A stretch of DNA of 64,000 bases from assembly GCA_934045075.1 (NCBI GenBank), contig OW203749.1, forward strand, positions 5,298,804 to 5,362,803. The letters are read 5' to 3'. Position numbers and translations under genes: made by a program. Positions 62,240 through 64,000 of this stretch are shown here, piece by piece. The stretch is from Yponomeuta sedellus (taxonomy: Eukaryota > Arthropoda > Insecta > Lepidoptera > Yponomeutidae). Position 1 is the first letter of the stretch; each line of letters starts with the position of its first letter. Under the pieces are notes generated by a model, which saw only the letters and a program-made list of their open reading frames with translations, searched no databases and was not told the origin of the DNA.

Positions 62240-63434
62240 GTGTGTGAATGTAAGTTAGAGAGAGACATAGAAGAAGAAGAGTGGTTAAGAGACCGCCTTT
62301 CAATTCGACATTGCGCAAAGTTGTGTGATGGAAGGTTCGAGACAATATTGCAGGCATAAACGTAGTGTAGGACGCTCTCCGTCCAGGTGGAATGACGATC
62401 TGCGAAAAACTGCCGGGAGATGCTAGATGCGGCAAGCTGAAGACAGCGCGATATGGCGCTCATTAGGGGAAAGGCTATGCCCATCAGTGGACTACATAAT
62501 ATAGCCTGAAGAAGAGGAATATTGCAGGCAGACCGCCCTCTACGTAGCCTGCACTCTTGGCCACTCTATGTGGCTTGCACGCGCAGGCAGAGACCATCAC
62601 CTATATTACTGTCTGTCTAATGTTCAAATACTAATTGCTACCGCAAACGACAGGATTCCTTGCGCATAATGCGCTTAGCAGAGCTTACCAAGGTTCGAGA
62701 GAGTCTTATCAATCAAACAGCCTGTACGCGTCCACTGCTGGACATAGGCCTCCCCAAGACACGCCACTTCATTGTGTCCTCGGCCATGAAGCTTAGAAAG
62801 GTTATAATTTAAATTTTAACGAATGCAGTGCCTCACTCTCCTGGCACGTCGTCGTCGTCAGGCTATAGTCCACTGCTGGACATAGCCCTCCCCTAAAGAG
62901 CGCCACGTTGTGCTAATGATAGCCTATGAAGGAGGTAATGCCCATAATCCCCACGTTGGGCATGCGGGTTGGGGATCGCAGTTCGGTGGAATTGATGATG
63001 AATTCGATTGATTGACGACCTCGGTGGCGCAGCGGCTTAGCACGCCGACTGTAAAACCGAAGGTCTCGGGTTCGATCCCAGGGTGGGTCAAACTAGGAAA
63101 CGAACTTTTTTAGTTTGTCTCGGGTCTTGGATGTTATCTATGTATTTATTGTATTAAATCTATCGTCCAGTTAGCACCTATAACACAAGTCATTTAGTTG
63201 TACTTAGTATAGGGCTAACGAGATCTGTGTAATATGTCCATGAATATTTATTTATTATTATAATTGTACTGCAGGGGGCTACTGTCCTGGCACGATGGTA
63301 CAAAAAGATATTTTCACCGACAGAGCGAGGAAGATACCCCGCCGCCGGTGCAGCAACCGACGTCGCCCACTCGCGGCAGCATCTCGATGGGAATCCACGC
63401 CATAGTCAACAGACTCACCAGAGCGAGCAAGCAG
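27339..63434 (+). CDS. Lrrk: Ankyrin-repeat N-terminus of Lrrk-like protein (3' end outside window)
   Basis: Eight exons (27339-27389, 30816-31007, 33682-33847, 54678-54837, 56649-56814, 61135-61250, 61453-61597, 63324-63434) join in frame to 369 residues with phases 0,0,1,2,0,2,0. Seen: about eight ankyrin repeats, e.g. SRTALHAAALAERSSCLRAL, TALHIAAERGHVENVRVLLA, PLHAACIGGHPALVTLLLEF, GQTALYVACTLGNLALVDAL, then a linker TSPTRGSISMGIHAIVNRL. From memory of the family, this order (two ankyrin blocks, then an SPT-RR-IS-GI-AI-RL linker) is the N-terminus of insect Lrrk, the leucine-rich repeat Roc-COR kinase of endolysosomal membranes and the counterpart of LRRK1. The LRR, Roc, COR and kinase parts would lie to the right of the window. 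The 33847 to 54678 junction spans 20.8 kb and is inferred from phase and domain continuity; two separate genes remain possible. Confidence 0.68.
27655..27790 (+). mobile_element. Lep1/Helitron-type fragment
   Basis: 'GGCGGCTGAACGGATTGGGA' and 'TGGACTAGCACATAGGCTAC' match the pattern also seen at 38800-38955 ('AACACATAAGCTACGTTTTA'). Confidence 0.5.
28148..28330. repeat. Head-to-head tSINE-B palindrome
   Basis: Reverse arm to 28207 (ending CGCAACCTCT), 13-nt loop GGCTATCCGTGCC, forward arm from 28221 (AGAGGTTGCG). Stem about 55 bp, then a normal tail. Confidence 0.88.
29095..29232 (+). repeat. LINE 3' tail with ATCT repeats
   Basis: 'GGAAGAGATCGCTCTTAGCG' to 'GTGTTCTCTATCTATCTATC'; same ending at 38615-38683. 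Confidence 0.65.
29240..29755. other. AT-rich stretch with TCAAAACTAGTTTTGA-like palindromes
   Basis: 'GTCAAAACTAGTTTTGACTG' at 29405 and relatives at 29630 and 29660 give several short palindromes. No coding signal. Confidence 0.5.
29930..30123 (-). repeat. RepA copy
   Basis: 'GGCCTTATGGGCGGCTTGAT' to 'GTGGGGACATACAAGGGTTG'. Confidence 0.8.
30390..30572 (+). repeat. tSINE-D copy
   Basis: 'GTAAAACGGAAGGTCTCGGG' to 'GGGCTAACGAGATCTGTG'. Confidence 0.78.
30587..30762. repeat. Head-to-head tSINE-B palindrome, second case
   Basis: Same 13-nt loop GGCTATCCGTGCC (30636-30648) as at 28208. Arms are of the 'CGCGACCTCT' subtype rather than 'CGCAACCTCT'. Ends 54 bp before exon 2 of the Lrrk-like gene. 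Confidence 0.88.
30816..31007 (+). CDS. Lrrk: Lrrk-like exon 2: ankyrin repeats
   Basis: 64 codons between CACTACAG and GTGATA. Contains GADVNARD and RTALHAAALAERSSCLRAL. Strongly GC-rich in an AT-rich neighbourhood, phase 0/0. Confidence 0.9.
31050..31295. repeat. tSINE-B pair in inverted orientation
   Basis: Reverse piece 31050-31102, then forward copy from 31125 ('TCGCTGCCTGTACGTAATAC') to 31295. Arms could pair across about 150 bp. Confidence 0.75.
31711..31930 (-). repeat. SINE-E copy inside fold-back element
   Basis: 'CTTCTTCAGGCTATATTAGT' to 'CGACACCCGCATGAAGAA'; flanked by 'TTTCCTGACTT' (31694) and 'TTTCCTGACTT' (31934), an 11-bp target duplication. Confidence 0.85.
32120..32890. 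repeat. 117-bp minisatellite, six and a half units
   Basis: GACGAGTTGGGAAAGTGTCA recurs at 32136, 32253, 32369, 32485, 32603 and 32720; last partial unit at 32838. Units differ at few positions. Confidence 0.95.
33226..33452. mobile_element. T9 MITE with internal duplication
   Basis: 'TAGTCTGTTAGCTTTTAGAA' left, 'GGTATATTCTAAAAGACTAT' right. 'TCGGAACTAATATGACA' occurs twice inside (33302, 33332). Confidence 0.75.
33495..33662 (+). repeat. tSINE-C copy
   Basis: 'CGTGCAAGAGGTCCCGGGTT' to 'TGTATGTAAATGTTATGTTA'; ends 20 bp before the exon 3 acceptor. Confidence 0.8.
33682..33847 (+). CDS. Lrrk: Lrrk-like exon 3: ankyrin repeats
   Basis: Acceptor TTGCCCCCAG, donor GTCAGT. TALHIAAERGHVENVRVLLA plus a half repeat ending REAK, phase 1 out. 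Antisense and frame-shifted ORFs of similar length here are shadows of its GC-rich codons. Confidence 0.9.
33940..34112 (+). repeat. Two successive tSINE-B pieces
   Basis: B boxes at 33978 ('GGTTTCGAGTCCC') and 34066 ('GGGTTCGAGTACC'), each followed by 'TTTAAGCCTTT' or 'TTTTAGCCTCT'. Confidence 0.7.
34490..34660 (-). pseudogene. LINE C-terminal zinc-finger fragment
   Basis: Reads KRAKRHARALNPDQPG, then YTCQMCGRGIHSRIGLYSHE-KKC, a C2H2 finger of the form found at the C-terminus of RTE/CR1-like ORF2 proteins, ending in a stop and ATG-ATG simple repeats. Confidence 0.6.
34660..34822. mobile_element. T9 MITE, left end truncated
   Basis: 'AAAATATACCTCGGCTACTA' to 'ATATTCTAAAAGCTAACAGA'. Confidence 0.7.
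34938..34990 (+). repeat. (GT)n microsatellite
   Basis: Interrupted GT run. The stretch 35000-35880 beyond it holds a tRNA-like piece (35150-35230) and nothing coding that I can support. Confidence 0.85.
35888..36115 (-). repeat. tSINE-B copy with short inverted end
   Basis: Reverse full copy to 'TTCTCTATATTACGTACA', then a forward piece 'CATGGGTGAAGTTTATAGCC' to 'TAAATAGGTTTTTA'. Confidence 0.75.
36555..36830 (+). repeat. tRNA-like retroposon
   Basis: 'GGTAGAACGCCAGCTTCTCA' and B box 'GTGGGTTCGAATCCC', tail 'GAAAGAAAGCATCGTGAGGA'. Gives overlapping frames on both strands that are not genes. Confidence 0.6.
37213..37506. repeat. 147-bp tandem duplication
   Basis: AAACGCTTGACTATCAAACT at 37213 and the same at 37360 with one change; copies are almost identical. 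Confidence 0.92.
37985..38250 (-). repeat. RepA copy
   Basis: 'CGTCACGTAACTACAGCTAG' to 'GACCCATGCCCCAGCAGTGG'. Confidence 0.8.
38790..38955 (+). mobile_element. Lep1/Helitron-type fragment
   Basis: 'AAGGCGAAAGTTTGTGAGTG', 'AAACGACTGGGGCGATTTTA'. A further piece ('CCGTTCAGCCGTTATTGCGT') follows at 39165. Confidence 0.6.
38960..39105 (-). repeat. tSINE-C copy
   Basis: 'TGTGTCGTGGGAACCAGAAA' to 'CTGCACCACAGAGGTCGTC'; inserted inside the Lep1-type sequence. Confidence 0.75.
39226..39410 (+). mobile_element. Hel (Helitron-like), complete ends
   Basis: TCTATAATATAAAATTTAAT start and GGTCAGCTAG end followed by T. 185 bp, no coding capacity. Confidence 0.8.
39990..40108. repeat. RepA fold-back pair
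   Basis: Forward 'CCCCACTGCTGGGGCACGTG' to 'CTGCATCGCA', then reverse 'CTCCACCAACCGGGACTTGG' to 'CCTTCCTGCGATGCAA'. Confidence 0.75.
40571..40815 (-). pseudogene. RTE-like LINE ORF2 C-terminus
   Basis: KLNWRWTGHIA and KCNVGRPAIRWTEDLIQVAG-RRWMQAA, the GRP-x-RW-x-D-D/E-L motif that closes RTE-like ORF2, ending in an ATGATG tract. Confidence 0.6.
41143..41425 (+). repeat. Minisatellite, 68-75 bp units, about four
   Basis: 'GAATTTACAGATGTTATGAA' type motif at 41143, 41211, 41286 and 41354. It stays open in frame (GNPDDSVLV, GTPDNPVLVKF), which explains two frames of 62 and 103 codons; I do not take it as a gene. Confidence 0.75.
41934..42292 (+). repeat. RepA copy, near full length
   Basis: 'TATCAGCCCTTGTATGTCCC' to 'TTGGGCTAAGAGCG'; more diverged at its 3' end. 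Confidence 0.8.
42707..43211. repeat. Perfect 209-bp inverted tSINE-B repeat
   Basis: Arms 42707-42915 and 43003-43211 are exact complements over 209 bp, including private changes (CTGGTACGGAT; GATGCCGTGAGTC). The 87-bp spacer is the SINE's own 5' unit ('CATGTGGGTACAGTGATATC'). Confidence 0.95.
43415..43925. mobile_element. Fold-back element of nested inverted repeats
   Basis: 'CCCGGTTGTCAC' and 'GACAGCTGGGAATTGTCTTC' at the left (43445-43480) return as complements at 43850-43900, with a third related arm at 43508-43567 ('CCCGGGGGACAGGGCTAGAG'). A run of about 15 G sits at 43740-43754. Confidence 0.75.
44111..44290 (+). repeat. tSINE-C copy
   Basis: 'CTCTGTGGCGTAGCGTAGCG', B box 'GAGTTCGAACCCC', tail to 'AAGCAATGTACATACAGGCA'; followed by a 25-bp RepA end ('GGAGACATACAAGGGTTGAT'). 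Confidence 0.78.
44525..44605 (+). pseudogene. LINE-F 3' fragment
   Basis: Reads MNVDEAKVICQDRGKSQTLV-SSYPS. It abuts the left arm of the fold-back element at 44606. Confidence 0.6.
44606..45243. mobile_element. Fold-back element with 17-bp degenerate repeats, split by Hel
   Basis: Left arm 44606-44770: units like CCCTTTCCCAAAATGT repeated about nine times. Right arm 45135-45243 is the complement ('GGGAAAGGGACATTTCGG', 'TTCTGGAAGCAGGAGACATT'). Hel (44807-44992) lies between. Confidence 0.75.
44807..44992 (+). mobile_element. Hel (Helitron-like), complete ends
   Basis: A|TCTATAATAT at left, GGTCAGCTAG|T at right: the A-T host site and CTAG end of Helitrons. 186 bp. Confidence 0.85.
46333..46378. 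repeat. Hairpin GTGGCTTTTTCCGCACGC
   Basis: 'AAGTGGCTTTTTCCG' and 'CGGAAAAAGCCGCTT' around a GC-rich loop. Confidence 0.75.
46740..47410. other. No gene recognised
   Basis: Short overlapping frames only; 'CGGATCGAGTGCGCCATTGC' and 'CTTCTGATTGGACGG' look like a DNA-element piece. A reverse LINE tail follows at 47417-47540. Confidence 0.4.
47600..47765 (-). mobile_element. Lep1/Helitron-type fragment, reverse
   Basis: 'TTTAAAACGTAGCTTAAGTG' and 'CGTTTAGACGTGAAGAAATA' are complements of the 38800-38950 sequence. Confidence 0.6.
47860..48208 (+). repeat. RepA copy
   Basis: 'ACATCAACCCTTTGTACGTC' to 'GGCTACGAGCGCTTC'. Confidence 0.8.
48722..48915. repeat. tSINE-B pieces, inverted then forward
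   Basis: 'GCCCATTATCTCAGTTGGAA', 25 bp, then reverse 'GCTAATGGGCGACTCACCGG' to 'TTACGTACGTAC', then the forward 3' end with tail. Confidence 0.7.
49520..49775 (+). pseudogene. LINE ORF2 C-terminal fragment
   Basis: LQIILMDKVEGKRRPDRGKR-SWLCNIKDWTG, the G-K-x-E-G-K-R-R-x-G-R motif of insect RTE-like elements. Flanked by a reverse LINE tail 'ATACTTTATTGCACAC'. Confidence 0.5.
49847..50170 (+). repeat. RepA copy
   Basis: 'ATGAACCCTTTGTATGCCCC' to 'CTAGTCTACGAGCGC'. From 50270 to 50420 a further repeat matches 57350-57490 in reverse. Confidence 0.78.
50880..52080. other. Intron with no gene recognised
   Basis: AT-rich; a reversed tSINE-D tail at 51362-51500 ('ATAGGTGCTCACTCGACGAT'). The rest is unassigned. 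Confidence 0.5.
52084..52112 (+). promoter_or_regulatory. TATA box and initiator upstream of the alternative first exon
   Basis: TATAAA at 52084-52089; CAGTG about 25 bp downstream at 52108-52112 (a second CAGTG at 52116). The arthropod initiator consensus is TCAGT. This would give a 5' UTR of about 125 nt that holds a 13-codon uORF (52142-52183). Confidence 0.45.
52234..52396 (+). CDS. Lrrk: Alternative first exon (or cassette exon) of the Lrrk-like gene
   Basis: ATG at 52234 opens 54 codons plus one base, starting MLQRFGSFRGPRRPPPERR, Pro/Arg-rich, ending FVDDLAEPWREE before donor GTGATT. Phase 1 out fits the acceptor at 54678. A TATA box and initiator lie upstream (52084-52112), arguing for a separate first exon. 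A CT-rich tract followed by GGGAG just before the ATG could also act as an acceptor in the phase of exon 3, so a cassette exon is not excluded. Confidence 0.62.
52443..52560 (-). repeat. LINE-F 3' tail, reverse, with (ACAT)n
   Basis: ACAT units at 52445-52475, then 'AACCTCACGCCTGTATCCCA'. Starts only 47 bp after the exon donor at 52396. Confidence 0.7.
52757..53012 (-). pseudogene. RTE-like LINE 3' end, 5'-truncated
   Basis: KWQWASHISRRTDNRWSKRV and on to GCVQQWTNIA-stop, tail GAAGAAGAAG. Just inside the intron after the alternative first exon. Confidence 0.78.
53418..53592 (-). repeat. tSINE-C copy
   Basis: 'ATGACATAACATTGACATAC' to 'GGGACCTCTTGCATGGTAGG'. Confidence 0.78.
53645..53900 (-). 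repeat. tSINE-B copy, then a forward tail
   Basis: Reverse 'AACCTATTTAGAGGCTAAAA' to 'ATTACGTTTAGGCAGCAACA'; forward tail 'TAGGTTTTTAAAATTATCCT' after 53850. Confidence 0.72.
54175..54465. repeat. tSINE-B reverse copy followed by forward 3' part
   Basis: Reverse to 'GTTTTTACATCGGAATGATATC' region (54355), then 'GGCATGGGTGGAATTTTTAG' forward. Confidence 0.65.
54518..54645 (+). pseudogene. RTE-like LINE 3' tail
   Basis: Only the last 30 or so codons remain ('CAGGCAGATGCTGGATGC' to 'CTGAAGAAGAAG'). Ends 32 bp upstream of the exon 4 acceptor. Confidence 0.65.
54678..54837 (+). CDS. Lrrk: Lrrk-like exon 4: helical linker into second ankyrin block
   Basis: Acceptor TGTCCCCAG, donor GTAAGT. ALERERLSKHAQLRELVCRG then EAGLIVNLTPGGANTLLY; the split codon completes TLLYIAAESGH with the next exon. 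Both ends fit (phase 1 in, phase 2 out). Confidence 0.85.
54855..54965 (-). repeat. RepA fragment 18 bp after exon 4
   Basis: 'CTGTCTTACAATCCTCCACC' to 'CCCGTGCCCCAAGAGTGGGG'. Confidence 0.75.
54985..55145 (+). repeat. tSINE-C copy
   Basis: 'GACGGCCTCTGTGGCGCAGC' A box, B box 'GGGTTCGAACCCC', tail 'GGGGCCAGAAGCAATGAATG'. A reversed 5' piece follows at 55160-55230, another fold-back pair. Confidence 0.75.
55867..56454. mobile_element. MITE with TAA target duplication (PIF/Harbinger-like)
   Basis: TAA|TGGCCCCAGTACACAATGGC at left, GCCATTGTGTACTGGGGCCA|TAA at right: 20-bp perfect ends. Inside, 'ACAATGGC' and 'GGGCCATGC' recur. No transposase. Confidence 0.85.
56465..56582 (-). repeat. RepA fragment
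   Basis: 'GCCCGCCACTGTCTTCCAAT' to 'CAGTGGGGACATACAAATGG'; ends 66 bp upstream of exon 5. Confidence 0.75.
56649..56814 (+). CDS. Lrrk: Lrrk-like exon 5: ankyrin repeats
   Basis: Acceptor TTCCCAACAG, donor GTGATT. AAESGHTSIVSALLEAGADG, then KYCPLYIVCYRGHAETARLL. Phase 0 out. Confidence 0.88.
57583..57875 (+). repeat. tSINE-B copy
   Basis: 'TGTCGCTGCCTGTACGTAAT' to 'CTCTGAATAGGTTTTTAAAA'; B box 'GGGTTCGAATCGC'. Preceded by a reversed 3' tail (57583-57625). Confidence 0.75.
57930..58080 (+). repeat. tRNA-like retroposon fragment
   Basis: 'CTCGGTTCGATTCCCACTGG' B box and tail 'GGGTTACTATAGCACAGGGT'. Reverse relative of 20940. Confidence 0.55.
58083..59205 (-). mobile_element. Long copy of the DNA element at 6585-7085
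   Basis: Starts 'TCCCTTCGGGAATCTACGTT' and ends 'GTACATCCGCGAGACTTATT'. The 0.75 kb between 58.4 and 59.14 kb is specific to this copy, CpG-rich, with frames of 114 and 97 codons that match nothing I know. Confidence 0.55.
59443..59804 (+). repeat. RepA, best full-length copy
   Basis: 'ATCAACCCTTGTATGCCCCC' to 'GGCCACGAGCGCTTC', 362 bp. Yields a 115-codon frame that recurs in other copies (e.g. 63557) by shared sequence only. Confidence 0.88.
59861..60122 (+). pseudogene. RTE-like LINE 3' end with GATGAT tail
   Basis: LKWQWAGHITRRTDNRWGRR, a TGA where Arg is expected, then SVGRPQTRWSDDLRRAAGK and YVQQWTTVGR-stop, followed by GATGAT repeats. Least diverged RTE copy in the window. Confidence 0.75.
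60400..60645 (-). repeat. tSINE-B copy
   Basis: 'TGCACTAACCCGTGCTAAGG' to 'AAAATCAAACTTACTTCAAC'. It is the reverse twin of 57675-57875, sharing the flank 'AACGTGTCATGTCGCTGCC'. Confidence 0.78.
60722..60952. mobile_element. T9 MITE
   Basis: 'TAGTCTGTTTAGCTTTTAAA' left, 'TATTCGAAAAGCTAACAGAC' right. Confidence 0.75.
61135..61250 (+). CDS. Lrrk: Lrrk-like exon 6: ankyrin repeat
   Basis: Acceptor CTTTCTTCACAG (strong). EKWLPLHAACIGGHPALVTL and on to SMLSTY; donor GTTTGT is weak but gives the phase that the next exon needs. The frame closes soon after in the intron. Confidence 0.82.
61453..61597 (+). CDS. Lrrk: Lrrk-like exon 7: ankyrin repeat
   Basis: Starts after CCAGCAG, reads YRAAFDVNARDVSGQTALYV and on to VVCWK, donor GTGAGC. 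This is the only complete copy of a segment repeated in decayed form downstream (61713-62560). Confidence 0.82.
62198..62246 (+). repeat. (GT)n microsatellite starting at an exon-copy donor
   Basis: Begins exactly at the GT that follows the exon-7 copy's last codon; about 24 units. Confidence 0.9.
62345..62520 (+). pseudogene. RTE-like LINE 3' tail in exon-7 repeat array
   Basis: 'AACGTAGTGTAGGACGCTCT' to 'TAGCCTGAAGAAGAGG'. It splits the sequence 'ATATTGCAGGCA', which is repeated on both sides (about 62347 and 62519), giving a target duplication. Confidence 0.7.
62848..63283 (-). repeat. SINE-E copy split by tSINE-D
   Basis: SINE-E 62848-62997 ('TCGTCGTCAGGCTATAGTCC' to 'GTTCGGTGGAATT'), tSINE-D 63016-63253, then the SINE-E end 'AATTGTACTGCAGGGGG' at 63262-63278. 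Flanks 'CTCCTGGCAC' (62838) and 'GTCCTGGCAC' (63284) give the outer target duplication. Confidence 0.8.
63016..63253 (+). repeat. tSINE-D, full-length reference copy
   Basis: 'GACCTCGGTGGCGCAGCGGC' A box, 'GGGTTCGATCCCAGG' B box, 'AAACTAGGAAACGAACTTTT', tail 'TGAATATTTATTTATTATTA'. Confidence 0.85.
63324..63434 (+). CDS. Lrrk: Lrrk-like exon 8: linker
   Basis: 37 codons, acceptor TTTTCACCGACAG, donor GTAAGT. SEEDTPPPVQQPTSPTRGSI then GIHAIVNRLTRASKQ. Phase 0 in and out. The frame is also open upstream of the acceptor, so the start is fixed by phase rather than by a stop codon. Confidence 0.75.
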
Positions 63435-63639
63435 GTAAGTTAACACGTGTGCAACGATATGATGTCGCTTTCTTATGAGGTCCGTAGTGAGAGTGTTTCA
63501 GTGCCATAGGTCATCACTGGTAACACAAACTTTTTGTATAATTTTGTCTTAAGGGATTGAAGTATATTGGAGGAAAAGACTTTTTTATGTTTCTCGAGTG
63601 CTGCCCAGCCGAGCTAATATTTTTATGTCCGAAATCGAG

Positions 63640-63920
63640 ATCAACCCTTTTTTATGTGCCCACTGCTGGGGCAAGGGTCTCTTCTTGCATCGCAGGGAGG
63701 TTAGGCCAAACTCCACCACGGGGGCCAAGCCCGGGTTGGTGGAGGATTGTAAGACAGTGGTGGACCTTACTGTCGGAAGTTATCAAGCCGCCTTTAAGGC
63801 CTCTGATATGGCTTAACAACTGCCATTACATGACAGCCGGCACCAACGGCTTGACGTGCCTTGGGACGGTCACCCATCGCCTCGCCTGTTGTTGCTCCGA
63901 TTAGCCCACGAGCGCTTCAA
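63640..63920 (+). repeat. RepA copy with internal deletion
   Basis: 'GATCAACCCTTTTTTATGTG' to 'AGCCCACGAGCGCTTC'; lacks 'GAAGCACGGAAGCGC'. Nothing recognised from 63920 to the end. Confidence 0.8.
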
Positions 63921-64000
63921 CTTGTGCTACGTGTCGTGTGCAATTTATTTATATATTGTTGAGTAGAGCAAAGAAGCCATTACTGAGATAATTTTGCCTC

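Larger units (their letters stand above)
61598..62560 (+). repeat. Decayed tandem copies of Lrrk-like exon 7
   Basis: Pieces beginning CAGACCGCCCTCTACGTGGC recur at about 61713-61797, 61845-61870, 61979-62010, 62115-62197 and 62526-62560, each followed by a GA-rich or GT-rich tract and 'GAGAGACCGC'. Copies at 61713 and 62115 still read TALYVACTLGG and on to SVVCWK with a GT donor; the others are cut after 'GCCTGTACT'. An RTE LINE piece (62345-62520) is inserted in the last unit. Confidence 0.75.

Noticed and set aside
63275..63323. Upstream extension of Lrrk-like exon 8 (open frame through SWHDGTKRYFHRQ)
   Set aside because: Would need an acceptor created by SINE-E and gives the wrong phase for exon 7; the CACCGACAG acceptor fits.

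Overview
This is a eukaryotic nuclear window, almost certainly from a moth or butterfly. Genes are split into short exons of 42-680 nt separated by introns of up to about 21 kb. The introns are packed with tRNA-derived SINEs, short Helitron-like elements that run 5'-TCTATAATAT to CTAG-3' between A and T (the Lep1 style of Lepidoptera), mariner, MITEs and 5'-truncated non-LTR retrotransposons. Nothing bacterial is present: no operons, no CRISPR, no rRNA.

Three protein-coding genes can be built from exons whose phases fit. (1) Minus strand, 17334 down to 3111: a p24/TMED cargo receptor of the TMED1/5 type (Drosophila opossum-like) in four exons, with the transmembrane exon lying beyond the left edge. 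(2) Minus strand, 19788 to 17970: a complete three-exon gene for an unrecognised 417-residue acidic, serine-rich, probably nuclear protein, with two TATCGATA (DREF-type) sites upstream. (3) Plus strand, 27339 to 63434 and beyond the right edge: the ankyrin-rich N-terminus of a protein I take to be insect Lrrk, in eight exons giving 369 residues, plus one further exon at 52234-52396 that looks like an alternative, TATA-driven first exon. Weaker coding remnants on the minus strand at 21.8-26.0 kb may be an old transposase or a decayed gene.

The rest is repeats. My working labels are: RepA (about 365 bp, begins near 'ATCAACCCTTGTATGTCC', ends 'GCCACGAGCGCTTC', more than 20 copies); tSINE-B (tRNA-like middle, tail 'AGCACGGGTTAGTGCATT'); tSINE-C (tail 'CCAGGTCTTGGATGTTTAC'); tSINE-D (tail 'GGGCTAACGAGATCTGTG'); SINE-E (ends with the same tail as a local RTE-like LINE); LINE-F (ends in ATGT repeats); Hel (Helitron-like); T9 (MITE with TA target duplication). 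These labels are mine, not database names.

Layout: 0-3 kb repeats; 3-17.3 kb TMED gene, with mariner, MITEs and a satellite-rich composite element (13.3-15.9 kb) in its introns; 17.9-20.2 kb the unknown gene and its promoter; 20.2-26.5 kb repeats, a 1-kb tandem duplication and coding remnants; 27.3-33.8 kb the first three ankyrin exons; 33.8-52 kb a very large intron holding several fold-back elements; 52.1-64 kb alternative exon and the remaining ankyrin exons. The most striking non-gene signal is the number of fold-back structures: a perfect 209-bp inverted SINE repeat, two SINE palindromes broken at the same base in the anticodon arm, three long fold-back elements and several perfect short hairpins.
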